Part shown: one piece after another, positions 30,161 through 40,290 of the stretch | Layout: each line of letters opens with the position of its first letter | Numbering within the stretch: position 1 is the stretch's first letter | Assembly: GCF_002282855.1 (NCBI RefSeq) | Contig: NZ_NRIR01000004.1 | Coordinates: forward strand, 279,254-343,253 | DNA from: Paraferrimonas sedimenticola | GTDB taxonomy: Bacteria > Pseudomonadota > Gammaproteobacteria > Enterobacterales > Shewanellaceae | Length of the DNA stretch: 64,000 bases | Direction: 5' to 3' | Made by a program: the position numbers and the translations under genes | The notes under the pieces: generated by a model | The model's input: the letters and a program-made list of their open reading frames with translations, nothing else | The model's database searches: none | What the model was told of the DNA's origin: nothing

Positions 30161-30184
30161 ACCGCGCTGCGCTAACTGCCCCAA

Positions 30185-31114
30185 TTAGGCCCGCTTCAAA
30201 TGAGCGGGCTTTTGCTGGGCTTGAGTTTGCTCTAGACAATAGTCCTTCATGGCCGCTCCCATTTTAGGGTGGCGCAAGGCATAGGCCATGTTGGCTTTCA
30301 TATAACCCAACTTATCCCCACAATCGTGGGAGCAACCTTCAATGTGATAGGCCTCAACCGAGTGTTGCTCTAGCAACATACCCACCGCATCAGTCAGCTG
30401 AATTTCACCTCCAACTCCAACAGGCGTTTTCGCCAACAAGGGCCATATCTCGGAGGTAAATACATAACGACCCACAATCGCAAGGTTAGAAGGCGCCACG
30501 TCGCGTTCTGGCTTTTCAACAATGGCGTAAATCGGAGCGATGGAACTGGGGTGCAACTGAGTGCCATTGCAATCGGCGATGCCGTATATGCTAACGTCTT
30601 CTTCGGCAACCGGTTCAACCATAATTTGGCTGACACCACTGGTGTTAAAGCGTTGCACCATGGCCGCTAGATTGTCGTCGGAGAGGCGGCAGGAATACTG
30701 GTCGATAATCACGTCTGGCAGTACCACAGCAAAAGGCTCATCACCTATGATAGGACGAGCGCAATGAATGGCGTGGCCTAGCCCTTTGGCTTCCCCTTGG
30801 CGCACACTAATGACTGTCACCCCTGGCGGACAGATGTTTTGCACTTCGGCCAGCAACTGTCGTTTAACCCGTTTCTCCAGCGTCACTTCAAGTTCAAAGC
30901 TGGTATCAAAGTGATTTTCGATGGCGTTTTTAGAAGCGTGGGTCACCAACACAATTTCGGTCAGCCCAGCGCTGACGCACTCGTTGACTATGTATTGGAT
31001 TAGGGGTTTGTCCACCAAAGGCAGCATTTCTTTGGGGATAGCCTTGGTAGCGGGAAGCATGCGGGTGCCCAGTCCAGCAACTGGGATCACCACCTTCTTA
31101 ACAGCGTGGTTCAT
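30185..31114 (-). CDS. galU: UTP-glucose-1-phosphate uridylyltransferase GalU
   Basis: Makes UDP-glucose, the donor for LPS core, exopolysaccharide and other glucans. The protein of 309 residues starts at the ATG at 31114 (GGAACT upstream). It shows the nucleotidyltransferase signature [43 protein letters not shown] (Asp-containing metal site) and VEKP. It lies downstream of a WcaJ-type priming transferase gene, with a 44-bp gap, so the two are probably co-transcribed and may act together in surface polysaccharide synthesis. Confidence 0.95.
   Translation of the reverse strand: MNHAVKKVVIPVAGLGTRMLPATKAIPKEMLPLVDKPLIQYIVNECVSAGLTEIVLVTHASKNAIENHFDTSFELEVTLEKRVKRQLLAEVQNICPPGVTVISVRQGEAKGLGHAIHCARPIIGDEPFAVVLPDVIIDQYSCRLSDDNLAAMVQRFNTSGVSQIMVEPVAEEDVSIYGIADCNGTQLHPSSIAPIYAIVEKPERDVAPSNLAIVGRYVFTSEIWPLLAKTPVGVGGEIQLTDAVGMLLEQHSVEAYHIEGCSHDCGDKLGYMKANMAYALRHPKMGAAMKDYCLEQTQAQQKPAHLKRA
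30189..30213 (+). terminator. Terminator of the secreted-protein gene, inside the galU 3' end
   Basis: Stem GCCCGCT / AGCGGGC with a seven-base loop and T4. It lies within the last codons of convergent galU (KPAHLKRA). Confidence 0.75.
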
Positions 31115-31158
31115 AGGAGTTCCTTTTGTAGCGCACCGACGGCCCAAACGGGCCACCG

Positions 31159-32556
31159 TTAATAAGCGGAGTGTCCGGTAAAGCCTCTAATCGCGGTCAA
31201 TCCTATAATTTTTACGTCCATCCAAATCGACCAGTCATTGATGTATTTCAGGTCGTATTCCACGCGGCGCTCCATTTTGTCCAGCGTGTCGGTTTCACCA
31301 CGGAAACCATTGATTTGTGCCAGTCCGGTAATGCCCGGTTTCACTTTGTGGCGCAACATATAGCGGTCGACAATACTGCGGTACTGTTCGTTGTGGGCCA
31401 CCGCATGGGGGCGCGGGCCCACGATCGACATGTCGCCTTGAAGCACATTGAAAAACTGCGGTAATTCATCCAGCGATGTACGGCGAATAAAGGCGCCAAA
31501 GCGAGTGACCCGTGGGTCGTCACGCGTCGCTTGAGTGACCTTGTCACCATTCTCCATGGTGCGCATTGAGCGGAACTTCCAGACTTTGATTTTTCGTCCG
31601 TCTAGGCCATATCTGTCCTGTTTAAACAACACAGGTCCGCGGGAGGATAGTTTTACCCCAGCAGCGACCGTTAGCATTACCGGAGATAGCACCAATAAAG
31701 CCAACGAGCTAAAAATGATGTCTTCTGCGCGCTTGACCCAAGACGTCAGACCGTAAAATGGGGTGTCGTAGACGCTAAAGGTTTGCACATCGCCGACGTT
31801 GTTCCAGCGGCTGTGCATCAAGTTGTAGGTAAAGAAGTCCGGCACGATATATGTATTAGCCGTGGTATCGCTGAACTCTTTTAAGTACTGAGCAATGCGA
31901 TCCTTTGCCGACAGCGGCATGGCGATATAGATTTGGTCGATGTCGGCGTTCTTAGCCCGCTTAATCGCCTCTTTGACGGTACCGTGACAGTGCAACCCCT
32001 CGGCGTTCTGTAACCGATTGTCGCAACGATCGTCGTAATAACCATCCAAGACTATGCCCAAGTCCCGTTGCTTTTCGAGCTCGTGCCCCAAGCGCACACC
32101 GTTTTCAGTGAGGCCGATAATGGCTGCACGGCGGCTGTTAAAGCCGTGGCTACGCAACTGCCCTTTGGCGCTTTGCACCACGAAACGCCAGGCCAAAATC
32201 AAGGCTGGAGCGCTTAAGAACCAGGTACCCATGACTAGGCGAGAGTAGATTTCTGAGGTTTTGGAGAAGTAAGCGCAGACCAGCAGCACCAAAATAGCGA
32301 CGACCCAGCTTACGAAGACCACCCCCACCTGGCGGCGGAAGTTGTTCATGCGCCAAGAGCGATATAAGTCGCCGCTTTCTGCACAAACCAGGTAGCTTAA
32401 GCAGATAATCGCGCAGCAAAAACCGTAAAAGTCGCTGAGTTTGACTTGATATAGGCTGAGGCAAGCGTACAAGCTCGCACAGATTATGAATAGATCCGCC
32501 AACCGGAAAAATAGCGCGAATTCCAATTCATGATCTCGAATTAGGCCTCTCTCCAT
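31159..32556 (-). CDS. wcaJ: Undecaprenyl-phosphate glucose-1-phosphate transferase, WcaJ/WbaP type
   Basis: Polyprenol-phosphate hexose-1-phosphate transferase that starts a surface polysaccharide repeat on undecaprenyl phosphate. The protein has about 465 residues: four N-terminal helices, a CoA-binding-like domain ([19 protein letters not shown]), a fifth membrane segment ([16 protein letters not shown]), and the catalytic C-terminus ([49 protein letters not shown]). The ATG at 32556 fits the family start; a longer in-frame start exists but begins in unrelated sequence. No other polysaccharide genes are adjacent, only galU. The exact sugar (glucose or galactose) is not certain. Confidence 0.9.
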   Translation of the reverse strand: MERGLIRDHELEFALFFRLADLFIICASLYACLSLYQVKLSDFYGFCCAIICLSYLVCAESGDLYRSWRMNNFRRQVGVVFVSWVVAILVLLVCAYFSKTSEIYSRLVMGTWFLSAPALILAWRFVVQSAKGQLRSHGFNSRRAAIIGLTENGVRLGHELEKQRDLGIVLDGYYDDRCDNRLQNAEGLHCHGTVKEAIKRAKNADIDQIYIAMPLSAKDRIAQYLKEFSDTTANTYIVPDFFTYNLMHSRWNNVGDVQTFSVYDTPFYGLTSWVKRAEDIIFSSLALLVLSPVMLTVAAGVKLSSRGPVLFKQDRYGLDGRKIKVWKFRSMRTMENGDKVTQATRDDPRVTRFGAFIRRTSLDELPQFFNVLQGDMSIVGPRPHAVAHNEQYRSIVDRYMLRHKVKPGITGLAQINGFRGETDTLDKMERRVEYDLKYINDWSIWMDVKIIGLTAIRGFTGHSAY

Positions 32557-32786
32557 CGATACTGCCCTTTTTGTTTGCTCTCCGAGTGTGTCCACGACCT
32601 CTATTGAGGTTCCCTTGCAGTGTTTCCTCCTGAAATAAGGGGTCTTCTTGAAGTTAAACCCTAGTCCATTCCGCTGCTGCTTTAGCAAAGCTTAGTCGAG
32701 ATTATTGATGCTTCAAGCAATCAAAGAGGGAATTTTGCAGAATAAAATTTCTTTTTTCATCAGTTTGTTAGACAAATAAACTAAAA

Positions 32787-32807
32787 GCGGCAGCCCAAGG
32801 CTGCCGC
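32787..32807 (-). terminator. Terminator of the Omp85-like gene
   Basis: Perfect stem GCGGCAGCC / GGCTGCCGC around a 3-base loop; on the minus strand it is followed by TTTTAGTTTATTT, 29 bp beyond the stop. Confidence 0.8.
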
Positions 32808-32836
32808 ATACATTGATCCACTATAGTTGAAGATTG

Positions 32837-34096
32837 CTAAAAGCTCTGGTTTATCATGAACCAAGCTTGGCTACCCTCTTGGCTAAACGCCAAATCGGCA
32901 CGCACTACCAATCCCTCGATTGCTGCTCGCGCGCCAAAACCATAGCTGACTCGCATGTTTTTGTGCAGTTCGGTTAGGTTAAAGCTATCTGCCACGCGAC
33001 CAGTTTCAACAAAGCCAACAAACTGCCACCAGGGAATGTCATAGGGCCTCAACAGGCGCAGATTTGCCAGGGGCTGCCACTCGGGCGTAACTCGAAGCTC
33101 TGCTGTATAAGCCGTCGCTGATCGCCCGTGAAACCTGACACTGTCAAAACCGCGCATGCGATCCATGCCACCCAAGTTTATACCGATAAAAGGCGGCGGC
33201 CGGCGCATCATCCCGGTGCGACTGTCCATTTGGTTCCAACTCGGGGTATCCGCCAAGTAGTAATTGAGTGCCAACACCTGCGAGCGAGTGCCGAGCATTT
33301 TAAGCAAGGGGACAAAGAGGCTTTGCTCAAACTCCCAGGTACTCCAACTGGGGCGATCCGCGCTTCCCCAATCTTTGGTCACACTGAGTTGAGTACGCCC
33401 ACCACGGGTGCTGTGTTGAGTCGAGTCGCGATTGTCCCATTGCAGAGTGAGCTTCACTCCCTTACTCGACTGGCGCGGTCCGTCTGACCCCAAACCGACC
33501 AGATCTTGCCACTCATTAAACCAACGACTCTTTATTCGAGTCACACCGTTGTTCAGTGGATTCCAGCCTTTGGCGGCATTGGGCTGCGACAACAAACTGG
33601 CTGCAGCGCCTTGGGCACCATCACCAAAGGGCAGTACATAGTCCAAATAAACTCGGTGAAAGCCTTCGATTCCCAATGTGGTAACGCGATTGTCGTGGCT
33701 CGATTCGTTAGCACCTGGGCGCTCATTGGGAAAATTCGGGTTGCCGGGCAGATAGTAATTGGCCTGAGTGTAGCGACCGCGATAGCTCTCGGCACTGAGC
33801 AACCACTGACTGTCGGCCAAGGTATAGTTGTGAGCCCCAAGGTAACCTAGGTTCGAGTTGTTGTTGGTGGTAAAACCTATGCCGACCAAACTCGCTTGGG
33901 GTTGACCTGCGTGATTGACCACACCGGCCACGCCAAAGGCGACACCTAAGGTATCGGAGGCAAAGGCAAAGGGCAAAGCCTTGGCTGTCGCTTTATCACT
34001 AGCGCTGGCACCAGAGAGGTCTATATCAGCGGGCAAATCTTCGCGAGCGTGGGCAAGGCTGCCCAACAAGCCGATGAGTACAACAAGAAAACGCAA
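32837..34096 (-). CDS. Omp85-superfamily barrel protein without POTRA domains
   Basis: Outer-membrane protein of 419 residues. A signal peptide (LVVLIGLLGSLAHA) is followed by an acidic linker and then beta-barrel sequence to the end. The Omp85 'RGF' motif on the inward loop is present (GGMDRMRGFDSVRF), and the C-terminus ends in NQSF, a barrel-type Phe. No POTRA repeat is present, so it is the 'surface antigen' (D15-like) barrel class rather than BamA or TamA. The start codon is TTG at 34096. It is 37 bp downstream of the alr stop's far side and same-strand as alr/dnaB. Substrate unknown. Confidence 0.82.
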   Translation of the reverse strand: MRFLVVLIGLLGSLAHAREDLPADIDLSGASASDKATAKALPFAFASDTLGVAFGVAGVVNHAGQPQASLVGIGFTTNNNSNLGYLGAHNYTLADSQWLLSAESYRGRYTQANYYLPGNPNFPNERPGANESSHDNRVTTLGIEGFHRVYLDYVLPFGDGAQGAAASLLSQPNAAKGWNPLNNGVTRIKSRWFNEWQDLVGLGSDGPRQSSKGVKLTLQWDNRDSTQHSTRGGRTQLSVTKDWGSADRPSWSTWEFEQSLFVPLLKMLGTRSQVLALNYYLADTPSWNQMDSRTGMMRRPPPFIGINLGGMDRMRGFDSVRFHGRSATAYTAELRVTPEWQPLANLRLLRPYDIPWWQFVGFVETGRVADSFNLTELHKNMRVSYGFGARAAIEGLVVRADLAFSQEGSQAWFMINQSF

Positions 34097-34133
34097 TACG
34101 AAAAAACTCTTAAATGGGGAACAACTCGTTCAA

Positions 34134-35210
34134 TCAGTCGAATTGTACGGCAACTCTGGGGGTCAACTTGGTGACTAATTCATAGGCGATTGTGTCTATT
34201 GTGCGCGCCACCATCTCAACCGGCAGGTTTGGCCCCCACATTTCCACTTCATCACCGGGTTTATCGGCGGCGGCTGGCCCCAAATCAAGGGTGAGCATAT
34301 CCATCGACACGCGACCGACAATCGGGCAAATACGGCCGTTGACCCAAACCGGCGTGCCTTGCGGAGCATTGCGCGGATAGCCATCACCATAGCCTATCGC
34401 CACCACGCCCAAGCGAGTGTCTTGCCCTGCGCGCCAAATCCCGCCATAACCCACAGGCTCGCCGGCTTTGTGCTCACGCACAGCTATCAATTCGGACACC
34501 AGCCGCATCGCCGGTTTTAATCCTCGTCGACGCGCGCCATCATCGTCAGAAGGGCTCACGCCATACAGAGCAATGCCTGGACGGATCCAATCAAAGTGGC
34601 TTTGTTCTAGATTGAGAATACCGGCCGAATTGGCCATCGAGCGCTCGCCCGCCAACTCTGTAGTCAGTTGCTCAAAGACAGCCAGTTGTTGCTGGTTCTG
34701 CGCCTTTGAAGGCTCATCAGCACTGGCAAAGTGGCTCATCAGATTGATGGGCTTTGCCACGTTCTCGCAAGCCATTAAACGCTGATAGGCCTGCTCAAAA
34801 TCTTCTGGGCGAATCCCTAAGCGATGCATACCTGTATCGACTTTCAGCCACACGGTCACCGGCCGACTTAACTGAGCCTGCTCTAACATGGCGATTTGAT
34901 TGTCGTGATGCACCACAGTATCAATGTTGTGCGCGACCAAATGCTTGAGGTGCTCTTGGCGGAACACGCCTTCAAGTAAGAGTAAGCGAGCACTCACACC
35001 GCCGCTGCGCACCTGCAGTGCTTCTTCTAGACGTGCCAGCCCAAAGCCATCGGCTTGAGTTAGGCTTTGACACACTTGTATCAGGTCGTGGCCATAGGCG
35101 TTGGCTTTCACCACCGCCATGATCTTGCTGTTCGGCGCGAGCTGCTTTAACCGCGATAGGTTTTGCAGCAAAGCTTGGCGGCTGATTTCAGCCCGGGGAA
35201 AAGGTTTCAA
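34134..35210 (-). CDS. alr: Alanine racemase
   Basis: PLP enzyme making D-alanine for peptidoglycan, 358 residues. The PLP lysine is in [10 protein letters not shown] near residue 34. The second catalytic Tyr lies in IALYGVSP, and [13 protein letters not shown] and GYGDGYPRN match the family. The start codon appears to be TTG at 35210, in agreement with where the family begins. It follows dnaB by 18 bp, the usual gammaproteobacterial dnaB-alr arrangement. Confidence 0.95.
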   Translation of the reverse strand: MKPFPRAEISRQALLQNLSRLKQLAPNSKIMAVVKANAYGHDLIQVCQSLTQADGFGLARLEEALQVRSGGVSARLLLLEGVFRQEHLKHLVAHNIDTVVHHDNQIAMLEQAQLSRPVTVWLKVDTGMHRLGIRPEDFEQAYQRLMACENVAKPINLMSHFASADEPSKAQNQQQLAVFEQLTTELAGERSMANSAGILNLEQSHFDWIRPGIALYGVSPSDDDGARRRGLKPAMRLVSELIAVREHKAGEPVGYGGIWRAGQDTRLGVVAIGYGDGYPRNAPQGTPVWVNGRICPIVGRVSMDMLTLDLGPAAADKPGDEVEMWGPNLPVEMVARTIDTIAYELVTKLTPRVAVQFD

Positions 35211-35228
35211 ATGGCGTCTCTTTGGCGC

Positions 35229-36644
35229 TTATTCGTCGAACTCGTAAGAGCCGGCGTAGTTATCGAATCGGGAGAATTGACCTTGGAAGGTCAGTCGTAC
35301 CCGTCCGATGGGTCCGTTACGCTGTTTACCAATAATGATCTCAGCGACGCCTTTTTCCGGCGAGTCGTCGTTATACACCTCATCGCGGTAAATGAACATG
35401 ATCAAGTCCGCATCCTGCTCAATAGAGCCAGATTCACGCAAATCCGAGTTAACCGGACGCTTGTCGGCACGCTGCTCCAAAGAACGGTTAAGCTGCGACA
35501 GTGCTACCACTGGCACTTCTAACTCTTTCGCCAGCGCTTTTAGCGAGCGCGAAATCTCAGCGATTTCCAGAGTCCGGTTGTCCGACAGTGCCGGCACCTG
35601 CATCAACTGCAGGTAATCGATCATGATCATGCTAAGACCACCGTGCTCACGGGCGACACGACGGGCGCGGCTGCGCACTTCGGTTGGGGTCAGTCCTGAG
35701 CTGTCGTCGATGTGCATCTTAGCGTTTTCGAGCATTAAGCCCATGGTGGAAGATACGCGAGCCCAATCGTCGTCGTTGAGCTGACCGGTACGCACGCTGG
35801 TTTGGTTAACGCGGCCAAGGGAGGCCAGCATACGCATCATGATCTGCTCTGAAGGCATCTCTAAGCTGAAAATCAGCACTGGCTTGTCTTCGTTCATCGC
35901 CGCGTATTCGCACAAGTTCATGGCGAAGGTGGTTTTACCCATAGAAGGACGTGCCGCCACAATCACCAGGTCACTGGGTTGCAGTCCCGCGGTCATTTTG
36001 TCGAGATCTTGGTAACCGGTAGACACGCCGGTAATACCGCCGGAGTCTGGGTTATTGTAAAGCTGCTCGATACGGTCGACGGTTTTTTCCAGAATGCTCT
36101 TAACGTCTTCTGGACCTTCGTTTTCCTTACCGCGAGATTCGGCAATCTTAAAGACTTTGGTTTCCGCCAAGTCCAGCAAGTCCGCCGAATTGCGCCCTTC
36201 AGGATTAAAGCCCGCTTCGGCGATTTCGTTAGAGACTCGAATCATGTCGCGTACGATCGCGCGCTCGCGCACGATTTCGGCATAAGACACAATGTTACTA
36301 GCGCTTGGCGTGTTCTTGGCAATCTCGCCCAGGTAAGCAAAGCCACCAGCGTCTTCGAGCTGGTCGTGAAGCTCTAAGCGCTCGGACACGGTAATCATGT
36401 CCAGCGGATGACCGCCTTCGACCAAGCTGGCCATAGCTTCAAAGATCAACTGGTGGGCGCGGGCGTAAAAATCACCCTTGTCCAAGTGCTCGGATACTCG
36501 ATCCCATGCTTCGGCATCTAGCATCAAGCCGCCCAAAACCGATTGCTCAGCTTCGAGCGAGTGCGGTGGTACCTTGAGCTGCGCTACTTGCGCATCGCGC
36601 TGAGCCACACTTTTGCTTTTGCTAAATTGCCCTTGCTGTGTCAT
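35229..36644 (-). CDS. dnaB: Replicative DNA helicase DnaB
   Basis: Hexameric 5'-3' helicase that unwinds the replication fork; 471 residues. The N-terminal helical domain (VPPHSLEAEQSVLGGLMLD) is followed by the RecA-like motor with Walker A ARPSMGKTTFAMN, Walker B MIMIDYLQLM, and ALSQLNRSLEQRADKRPVNSDLRESGSIEQDAD. There is no intein. It lies divergent from the S46 peptidase gene with 85 bp between starts. Confidence 0.98.
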   Translation of the reverse strand: MTQQGQFSKSKSVAQRDAQVAQLKVPPHSLEAEQSVLGGLMLDAEAWDRVSEHLDKGDFYARAHQLIFEAMASLVEGGHPLDMITVSERLELHDQLEDAGGFAYLGEIAKNTPSASNIVSYAEIVRERAIVRDMIRVSNEIAEAGFNPEGRNSADLLDLAETKVFKIAESRGKENEGPEDVKSILEKTVDRIEQLYNNPDSGGITGVSTGYQDLDKMTAGLQPSDLVIVAARPSMGKTTFAMNLCEYAAMNEDKPVLIFSLEMPSEQIMMRMLASLGRVNQTSVRTGQLNDDDWARVSSTMGLMLENAKMHIDDSSGLTPTEVRSRARRVAREHGGLSMIMIDYLQLMQVPALSDNRTLEIAEISRSLKALAKELEVPVVALSQLNRSLEQRADKRPVNSDLRESGSIEQDADLIMFIYRDEVYNDDSPEKGVAEIIIGKQRNGPIGRVRLTFQGQFSRFDNYAGSYEFDE

Positions 36645-36729
36645 GAATCGCTGTTTCTCTTGGCTATCGACCGTTCAGTTATGGTTAAATGTCGGTCGTA
36701 AAAATACTCATAATAAAAAAGGATCGCAT

Positions 36730-38925
36730 ATGCGCAAAGCGCTATCTGCCGCATCTTTGATGATGCTCATGGGCCTAGCTCAGGCCAACGAAGGGCAATG
36801 GCAACCCTATCAAATGCCCCAAATCGCTGACAAACTCAAGCAAAGTGGCATTAGCATTGCTGCCGAAGACTTGGCCGATTTGACCCAGTATCCGATGAAT
36901 GCCGTCGTAGGTTTGGGCTATTGTACCGCCAGTTTTGTTTCACCAAAAGGTTTGGTGGTCACTAACCACCATTGCGCCTACCGCGCCATCCAATACAACA
37001 GCCGCAAACAGCACAACTACATGCGCGATGGTTTCCTGGCAAACACCATGGGCGCTGAGGTCCACGCCGGTCCAAGCGAGCGTTTGTACGTGACCGAATC
37101 GGTTACCGACGTTTCCGATAAAGTTCGTTCTAACCTGCCAGAAGATCCGCTATTGCGCTACCGCGCACTAGAAGATAATCGCAAAGCATTAATTGCTGAG
37201 TGCGAAGCGGACGAGAACTACCGCTGTTCGGTACCGAGTTTTCACTCGGGCCTTGAGTACTACCTAATCAAGCAGTTAATCATTCGCGACGTGCGCTTGG
37301 TGTACGCGCCACCCAAGAGTGTCGGTGCCTTTGGTGGGGATATCGACAACTACGAGTACCCTCGTCATGCCGGTGACTTCACCTTCTTGCGCGCCTACGT
37401 TGGCAAAGACGGCAAACCAGCGGCGTATTCAGAAGACAATGTGCCCTACGTACCAAAAAGCTATCTGAAAGTGAACGCCAAGGGTGTTAGCGCTGGTGAT
37501 GGCGTATTGGTGGCCGGTTACCCGGGCGCCACCCAACGCTACCGTCGCGCCAGTGAACTGAAATTTTCCAAAGAGTGGCTCTACCCAACCCAGGCGGCTC
37601 GTTACCAGCGTCAGTTGGACACCATTGCTGAGATGTCAAAAGACAACGAAGAGGTGGCCATTAAGTACGCCGGCTCAGTGGCCAGCATGGCCAACCGCAT
37701 GAAAAAGCTCAATGGTTTGATGGACGGCTTTCGCGCCACCGACATTGTTGGCATCAAGCAACAGCAACAAGCGGAGTTTGCTAAGTGGGCACAAAAAGAC
37801 CACGCCGACGTGCTGGTTGAGGTAGAAAAACTCGAGCAACTGCTGGCGCAAAAGCGCGACCGCCAGCAAACCGACCACTACTTTGAAAACGCCCAATCCA
37901 GCGCACTACTTAAAACCGCGATGAACCTCTACCGTTGGGCCTTAGAAAAACAAAAGCCGGACGCGGAGCGCGAACTGGGCTTTCAGCAGCGCGATCAAAA
38001 GATGTTCACCGCGCGCCTTAAACGTTTGGACACCAGCTTTGATGCCAAAGTGGACAAAGCCTTGTGGCAAATGGACATTGAAGCCTATCTTGCCCAAGAC
38101 CACCGTGTGCCTGAGTTCGACGCCCTGTTGGAAGAGAATACCGAGGTGCCACTGGGCGAGCGTCTAGAAGCGCTATACGCGCTATCATCGTTGCGCGACC
38201 AACAGGCTCGTTTGGACTGGATGAACAAAGACGTGGCTGAGTTTGAGAGCAGCGCTGACCCATTCATTCGCGCGGCGGTATCCCTCTACCCTGTGATTGA
38301 AAAGCAAGAACGCCTCGAAAAAACCCTTTGGGGTGAATTGTCCAAGGCGCGTCCTGCATACATGAAAGCCATCATTGCCTTCAATAAAGAACAAGGCAAA
38401 CCGGTATACCCAGACGCCAACCGCACTCTGCGCATCTCGTATGGCACAGTGGACGGTTATCGTTCTGCCGACGCTTTGTACAAACAACCTTTCACCAAGC
38501 TAGAAGGGATTGTCGCCAAGCACAAGGGTCAGGAGCCGTTCAACGCGCCTAGTCGCCTACTTGAAGTGATTGCCAAAGGCGACATGGGCGAGCACAAAGT
38601 TGAGCAAGTTTACCCGAATCGTCAGTCTTGGATGTGCCGCTTTATCAGCTGTAACGATGCACAGCCGAGCTTTAACTCAGTGCCGGTAAATTTCTTGTCC
38701 AGCGTAGACACTACAGGTGGTAACTCGGGCTCGCCAATTCTTAACGGTAAAGGCGAACTGGTGGGATTGAACTTTGACTCAACCTACGAAGCCATCACTA
38801 AAGACTGGTTCTTCAACGAAGAGATCACTCGCGCCATCCACGTGGATATTCGCTACATCCTGTGGATGATGGATAAGGTGGACAACGCCCACAACTTACT
38901 CGATGAGCTAGAGTTGGTTAAGTAA
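36730..38925 (+). CDS. S46-family dipeptidyl peptidase, predicted DPP11-like (acidic P1)
   Basis: Exported serine dipeptidyl peptidase of 731 residues. A signal peptide of about 19 residues ends LMGLAQA-NEG. The catalytic His is in VVTNHHCAYRAIQ and the catalytic Ser666 in TTGGNSGSP; the fold is chymotrypsin-like with a helical insert. The residue 18 positions after the Ser is Ser684 (NFDSTYE). In S46 enzymes Gly at this point marks DPP7 and Arg or Ser marks DPP11, so cleavage after Asp/Glu at P1 is predicted. The start is the ATG at 36730 with AAAGGA upstream; an earlier in-frame start lies inside dnaB. It probably feeds peptide catabolism in the periplasm. Confidence 0.9.
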   Translation: MRKALSAASLMMLMGLAQANEGQWQPYQMPQIADKLKQSGISIAAEDLADLTQYPMNAVVGLGYCTASFVSPKGLVVTNHHCAYRAIQYNSRKQHNYMRDGFLANTMGAEVHAGPSERLYVTESVTDVSDKVRSNLPEDPLLRYRALEDNRKALIAECEADENYRCSVPSFHSGLEYYLIKQLIIRDVRLVYAPPKSVGAFGGDIDNYEYPRHAGDFTFLRAYVGKDGKPAAYSEDNVPYVPKSYLKVNAKGVSAGDGVLVAGYPGATQRYRRASELKFSKEWLYPTQAARYQRQLDTIAEMSKDNEEVAIKYAGSVASMANRMKKLNGLMDGFRATDIVGIKQQQQAEFAKWAQKDHADVLVEVEKLEQLLAQKRDRQQTDHYFENAQSSALLKTAMNLYRWALEKQKPDAERELGFQQRDQKMFTARLKRLDTSFDAKVDKALWQMDIEAYLAQDHRVPEFDALLEENTEVPLGERLEALYALSSLRDQQARLDWMNKDVAEFESSADPFIRAAVSLYPVIEKQERLEKTLWGELSKARPAYMKAIIAFNKEQGKPVYPDANRTLRISYGTVDGYRSADALYKQPFTKLEGIVAKHKGQEPFNAPSRLLEVIAKGDMGEHKVEQVYPNRQSWMCRFISCNDAQPSFNSVPVNFLSSVDTTGGNSGSPILNGKGELVGLNFDSTYEAITKDWFFNEEITRAIHVDIRYILWMMDKVDNAHNLLDELELVK

Positions 38926-38931
38926 CTTTCT

Positions 38932-38957
38932 AAGGCCGGTATTCACCGGCCTTTTTT
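38932..38957 (+). terminator. Terminator after S46 peptidase gene
   Basis: Stem AAGGCCGGT / ACCGGCCTT with ATTC loop and T-run, 6 bp past the stop. Confidence 0.93.
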
Positions 38958-39041
38958 ATTGCCAAAAAAGCCCTTTGATTTGCTGCCTGTTGAATAGACT
39001 GAACTACACTTAGCGTTAGCCTGTACTAAGGGAGAATTTTG

Positions 39042-39857
39042 ATGCGTCTAGGGACAATACTTTTGGGTTGCACTTTACTCGTTGCCGGCTGCGGAGGCGG
39101 CAGTTCAAGCCCCAACCCCACACCACCTCCACCCGGCGGCGGCACCGTCGACCAAGCCATCGAAGTCAGCGTGTTTAACGCGGCAAAACCCATTGATGGT
39201 AACTACTCGGGTAAGATCAACGTCAATGCCAGTATTACCTCAAAAGAGGAAACTAAGAGCTTTGACAATCTGGTGACTAATTTGGGCTTAGGTGAGCAAA
39301 ACAGTCAAAACCTGACTTGGGTTCAGACAAACGAGTCACCGGTGGCTAACTCAAAGCTAAGCACCACAGTACTCGACGCCGATTCGGGCCAGACCTTGGG
39401 CACTCAAGAAACTGAAGTCGCTAATGGCGCCCATCAGCAAGTGTATTTGGTAGGGCAAAGCGACAAGAGCTTACAAGCCGTGCTGGTTGCTGCCCCGTCG
39501 TTGAGCGAGCTCAACGACCCGCTCAATTCCAATCAGTTTGCGATTAGTGTCGTACACGCCTACACGCCAGGTTCGAGCTTGGTGGTGGATGTGTATTTCA
39601 CTCACGGCATACGCGACAAAATTGGCGACAAAGTTGGTTTTGGTGAGCGCGGTGCGGTCACTGCTGTCACCGCTCAACCTGGAGCGGATCGCATCATAGT
39701 CACCGATGCAAACCTAGCACCAGACTTTGGCAATCCGGCCAATAACCTGGGTAGTTTTGACGAGCAGAACCTGCAGGCGGGCAAACACTACCAAATAGTA
39801 GTGACCGAAGCGGCTGACTCTAGCGCCCCCAAGCTACACATCATTACTTTGGACTAA
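39042..39857 (+). CDS. Lipoprotein with DUF4397-like beta segment, unknown function
   Basis: Predicted lipoprotein of 271 residues. The ATG at 39042 has AGGGAGA upstream. The lipobox is LVAGC, followed by a Gly/Ser and Pro linker (GGGSSSPNPTPPPPGGG). The mature part is beta-rich. The segment FAISVVHAYTPGSSLVVDVYFTHG resembles the 'RVVHASP...VDVYV' strand of DUF4397 proteins, but I would not assign the family. It is flanked by the S46 terminator and the Lpp-like gene, probably transcribed alone. Function unknown. Confidence 0.8.
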   Translation: MRLGTILLGCTLLVAGCGGGSSSPNPTPPPPGGGTVDQAIEVSVFNAAKPIDGNYSGKINVNASITSKEETKSFDNLVTNLGLGEQNSQNLTWVQTNESPVANSKLSTTVLDADSGQTLGTQETEVANGAHQQVYLVGQSDKSLQAVLVAAPSLSELNDPLNSNQFAISVVHAYTPGSSLVVDVYFTHGIRDKIGDKVGFGERGAVTAVTAQPGADRIIVTDANLAPDFGNPANNLGSFDEQNLQAGKHYQIVVTEAADSSAPKLHIITLD

Positions 39858-39920
39858 CCTTCAGGATTTGCGCTTAAGTGTGCATAATTTTCGCAACAAT
39901 TCGGATTTTTTTTGAATTAT

Positions 39921-39949
39921 TTGATGAAGTTAGCGAAAACTATGACATA
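39921..39949 (+). promoter_or_regulatory. Candidate sigma-70 promoter of the Lpp-like gene
   Basis: TTGATG, 17-bp spacer, GACATA, about 70 bp before the ATG at 40018, in an A/T-rich stretch with a T8 run just upstream. The -10 match is moderate; CATACT two bases later is an alternative. Confidence 0.35.
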
Positions 39950-40017
39950 CTTAAGCAGTACGCCTGTTCGATTCTAGGCGTAGGCTGAGCTTAAACATTT
40001 GATAAAGGATAATTCGC

Positions 40018-40284
40018 ATGAACAAGAAACTGATCACTGTGGCAGGTGTTGCCATGGCTGCTATGCTGACCGGTTGTGCTAACACCGAGCAACTAGAGTC
40101 TAGCGTTGCAAGCTTGAACGACAAAGTAGACGCGCTGTCTGCTGAAGTTAGCTCTCTGAAATCTGAGCACGCTTCTCTTCGCTCTGACGTTAACGCTGCT
40201 AAAGCCGCTGCAATGGAAGCTCAGCAAGAAGCTGCCCGTGCAAACGAGCGCGTAGACAACATCGCAGACTCTTACAAGAAGTAA
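40018..40284 (+). CDS. lpp: Murein lipoprotein Lpp-like protein
   Basis: Small outer-membrane lipoprotein of 88 residues. Lipobox LTGC near residue 20, then an uninterrupted heptad-repeat coiled coil (ESSVASLNDKVDALSAEVSSLKSE, Ala-rich later) and a C-terminus SYKK. The terminal lysine fits Lpp (E. coli ends YRK), where it is linked to peptidoglycan by an L,D-transpeptidase. Exactly such an enzyme is encoded convergently 6 bp away. GGATAA precedes the ATG. Its codon bias (GCT, AAC, CTG, CGT) suggests high expression. Confidence 0.9.
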   Translation: MNKKLITVAGVAMAAMLTGCANTEQLESSVASLNDKVDALSAEVSSLKSEHASLRSDVNAAKAAAMEAQQEAARANERVDNIADSYKK

Positions 40285-40290
40285 GAGCTC

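Noticed and set aside
39921..40017. sRNA gene upstream of lpp
   Set aside because: Only promoter-like sequence and leader; no terminator hairpin before the start codon.
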